From: a virus
DNA length: 58,997 bases
Virus record (IMG/VR): IMGVR_UViG_3300029999_000505
Coordinates: 1-58,997 of that record
Reading direction: 5' to 3' (one strand)
The notes beneath the pieces are model-generated. The model had not been told where the DNA came from, searched no databases, and saw only the letters and a list, made by a program, of their open reading frames with translations. The translations under genes and the position numbers were made by a program. This document shows, piece after piece, positions 58,059 through 58,997 of this stretch (positions are counted from its first letter, which is position 1; the number at the start of each line of letters is the position of its first letter).

Positions 58059-58997
58059 TTACCCTTCGAGCAACGTGGTTTCAGGCATGTCAGGCCGCCG
58101 CTCTGCCGTTTTGGTGCGCTCCGTGATGGTGGCTAGTAATTCACGCTCGTAAAGTGCAAGCGCAGCCGGCATGCCGTCGATCAGCTCGCAGTTCGGCGGC
58201 GCGAGGAAGTGAACGTGGTTAAGAAGGTGCGTGAACGGGTATGGGAACGGGGGCATCATCTGAAAGCGGTCGAAGTATGCGGCCGCCTGATAGTGAGCAA
58301 GGAACAGCTTCACGGCGTAGCGGCGAGCCCGTGCGTGGATCTGCGCTGGCGGTAGCTTTCCCTCTTTGTAATGCTTGTAGGCATCGGTGGTCTTCTTTAC
58401 TCTCTCAAGCCCAACCTTTGCCTGCTCAGCAAACATCAGCGCGTCGTTACGCTGCTGCTCAATACCCTTGCGGGCGACGTAGACCTTTCCGTACACATCG
58501 TTCTCATTGCTCTGCACCTTGACGAAGCTCTCGCCCAGCTTGAACGCCGTGAGCGTTTTCAGCGAAGCGTTGTAAGGACGCTTCTCACCCTTCAGCCACT
58601 TCTTTGTCGGGTCGAGGCCTGCGAAGCTCCAAATGTGGCCAACGGTCGGGCACTTCTCAATGTCGATGTGAGCCAGAAGCCCGGCGCTGATGACGGGCCC
58701 AATTCCGCAGATGCTCTTGGCCCACCGGCTGATCGCGTTCGCGTCGGTCCACTTGTCGAGCGCACGCTTAATTTGATTCTCCAGGCCCTCGTTCTGGTCG
58801 GCAAGCCACTCGATCACCTGGTGTGGCTCGTTGCCAGCGTTCAGCGTTCGCACCTGGTGGTCCGCGGAGATGCGGTTTTCTTGAAGCATGTAGTAAGCAT
58901 CCACAAGGTATCGAGCCTCGCGAACTGACAACGTTGTGGACGCGTTTGCAAGGTCTTTTGTAAGACGCTGCAGAGGCTCTAAAACAAGTTCGGTCAT
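58059..58997 (-). CDS. IS110-type helix-hairpin-helix domain protein, not a full transposase
   Basis: 312 residues, start codon on the last base of the window. Residues about 95-180 match the C-terminal Transposase_20 domain of IS110/IS116 (ICGIGPVISAGLLAHIDIEK, IWSFAGLDPTKKW, HhH motif). The N-terminal RuvC-like DEDD domain of IS110 transposases is missing and the conserved SG after the GL.P segment is absent. A DNA-binding protein derived from, or related to, IS110 recombinases is more likely than an active transposase. The gene may be complete here; its leader would be at base 1 if circular. Confidence 0.75.
   Translation of the reverse strand: MTELVLEPLQRLTKDLANASTTLSVREARYLVDAYYMLQENRISADHQVRTLNAGNEPHQVIEWLADQNEGLENQIKRALDKWTDANAISRWAKSICGIGPVISAGLLAHIDIEKCPTVGHIWSFAGLDPTKKWLKGEKRPYNASLKTLTAFKLGESFVKVQSNENDVYGKVYVARKGIEQQRNDALMFAEQAKVGLERVKKTTDAYKHYKEGKLPPAQIHARARRYAVKLFLAHYQAAAYFDRFQMMPPFPYPFTHLLNHVHFLAPPNCELIDGMPAALALYERELLATITERTKTAERRPDMPETTLLEG

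Noticed and set aside
58059-58997. Active IS110 insertion sequence
   Set aside because: No DEDD domain, no IS ends, and the gene fits tightly in the early operon.

Overview
The window reads as the complete, probably circularly permuted genome of a temperate siphovirus. It has an HK97-type head module (P27-family small terminase, large terminase, portal, prohead protease, major capsid), a long non-contractile tail module (tail tube, frameshifted G/G-T chaperones, 1093-residue tape measure, hub, fibres), a tyrosine integrase, and an attP whose core is the 3' end of a tRNA-Cys(GCA) gene. attP lies next to the integrase rather than at the window ends, so this is the phage form and not an integrated prophage. 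The last gene starts on the final base (minus strand) and its leader seems to continue at base 1, so the two ends are probably adjacent. The host cannot be named; family composition (DUF3768, DUF3309, DUF6950, DUF2163-like hub) suggests a Gram-negative bacterium such as a proteobacterium or acidobacterium.

Layout. (1) 8847 leftward to 1, and across the ends from 58997 to about 56068: a minus-strand early operon with a zinc-finger protein, a conserved recombination-type protein, a Cas4/RecB-like nuclease, a Rad50-like zinc-hook ATPase, a replication initiator/helicase loader, a DnaB-like helicase, an HNH protein, an IS110-type helix-hairpin-helix protein and small genes. (2) 9230-41602, plus strand: membrane protein (holin candidate), T4-type lysozyme, HNH, a ParB-like protein coupled to an ABC-ATPase/GNAT fusion, terminase and head genes, three GT2 glycosyltransferases with a DUF3309 membrane peptide, tail genes and fibres including an SGNH-hydrolase fibre. 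One ASCH gene is inserted on the opposite strand. (3) 41599-52023, minus strand: excisionase-like HTH pair, a block of very small genes, attP, integrase, more small genes, and a C2H2 zinc-finger protein at the head. (4) 52183-56065, plus strand: small genes headed by a ribbon-helix-helix regulator.

Most unexpected are arrays of short same-orientation repeats in the gaps of the leftward early operon (at about 11-167, 5763-5826, 56946-57095 and 57903-58058). On the plus strand each unit is TGG-(variable)-CTC, recurring about every 18-19 bp with unrelated spacers, and an 8-nt and a longer form tend to alternate. They are not CRISPR and not simple tandem duplications. The second surprise is six small minus-strand genes whose reading frame is broken by one nucleotide, while every large gene is intact. 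In each case joining the two frames restores a recognisable protein, usually with start/stop overlap to its neighbour. Many small early genes are zinc-ribbon or zinc-finger proteins.
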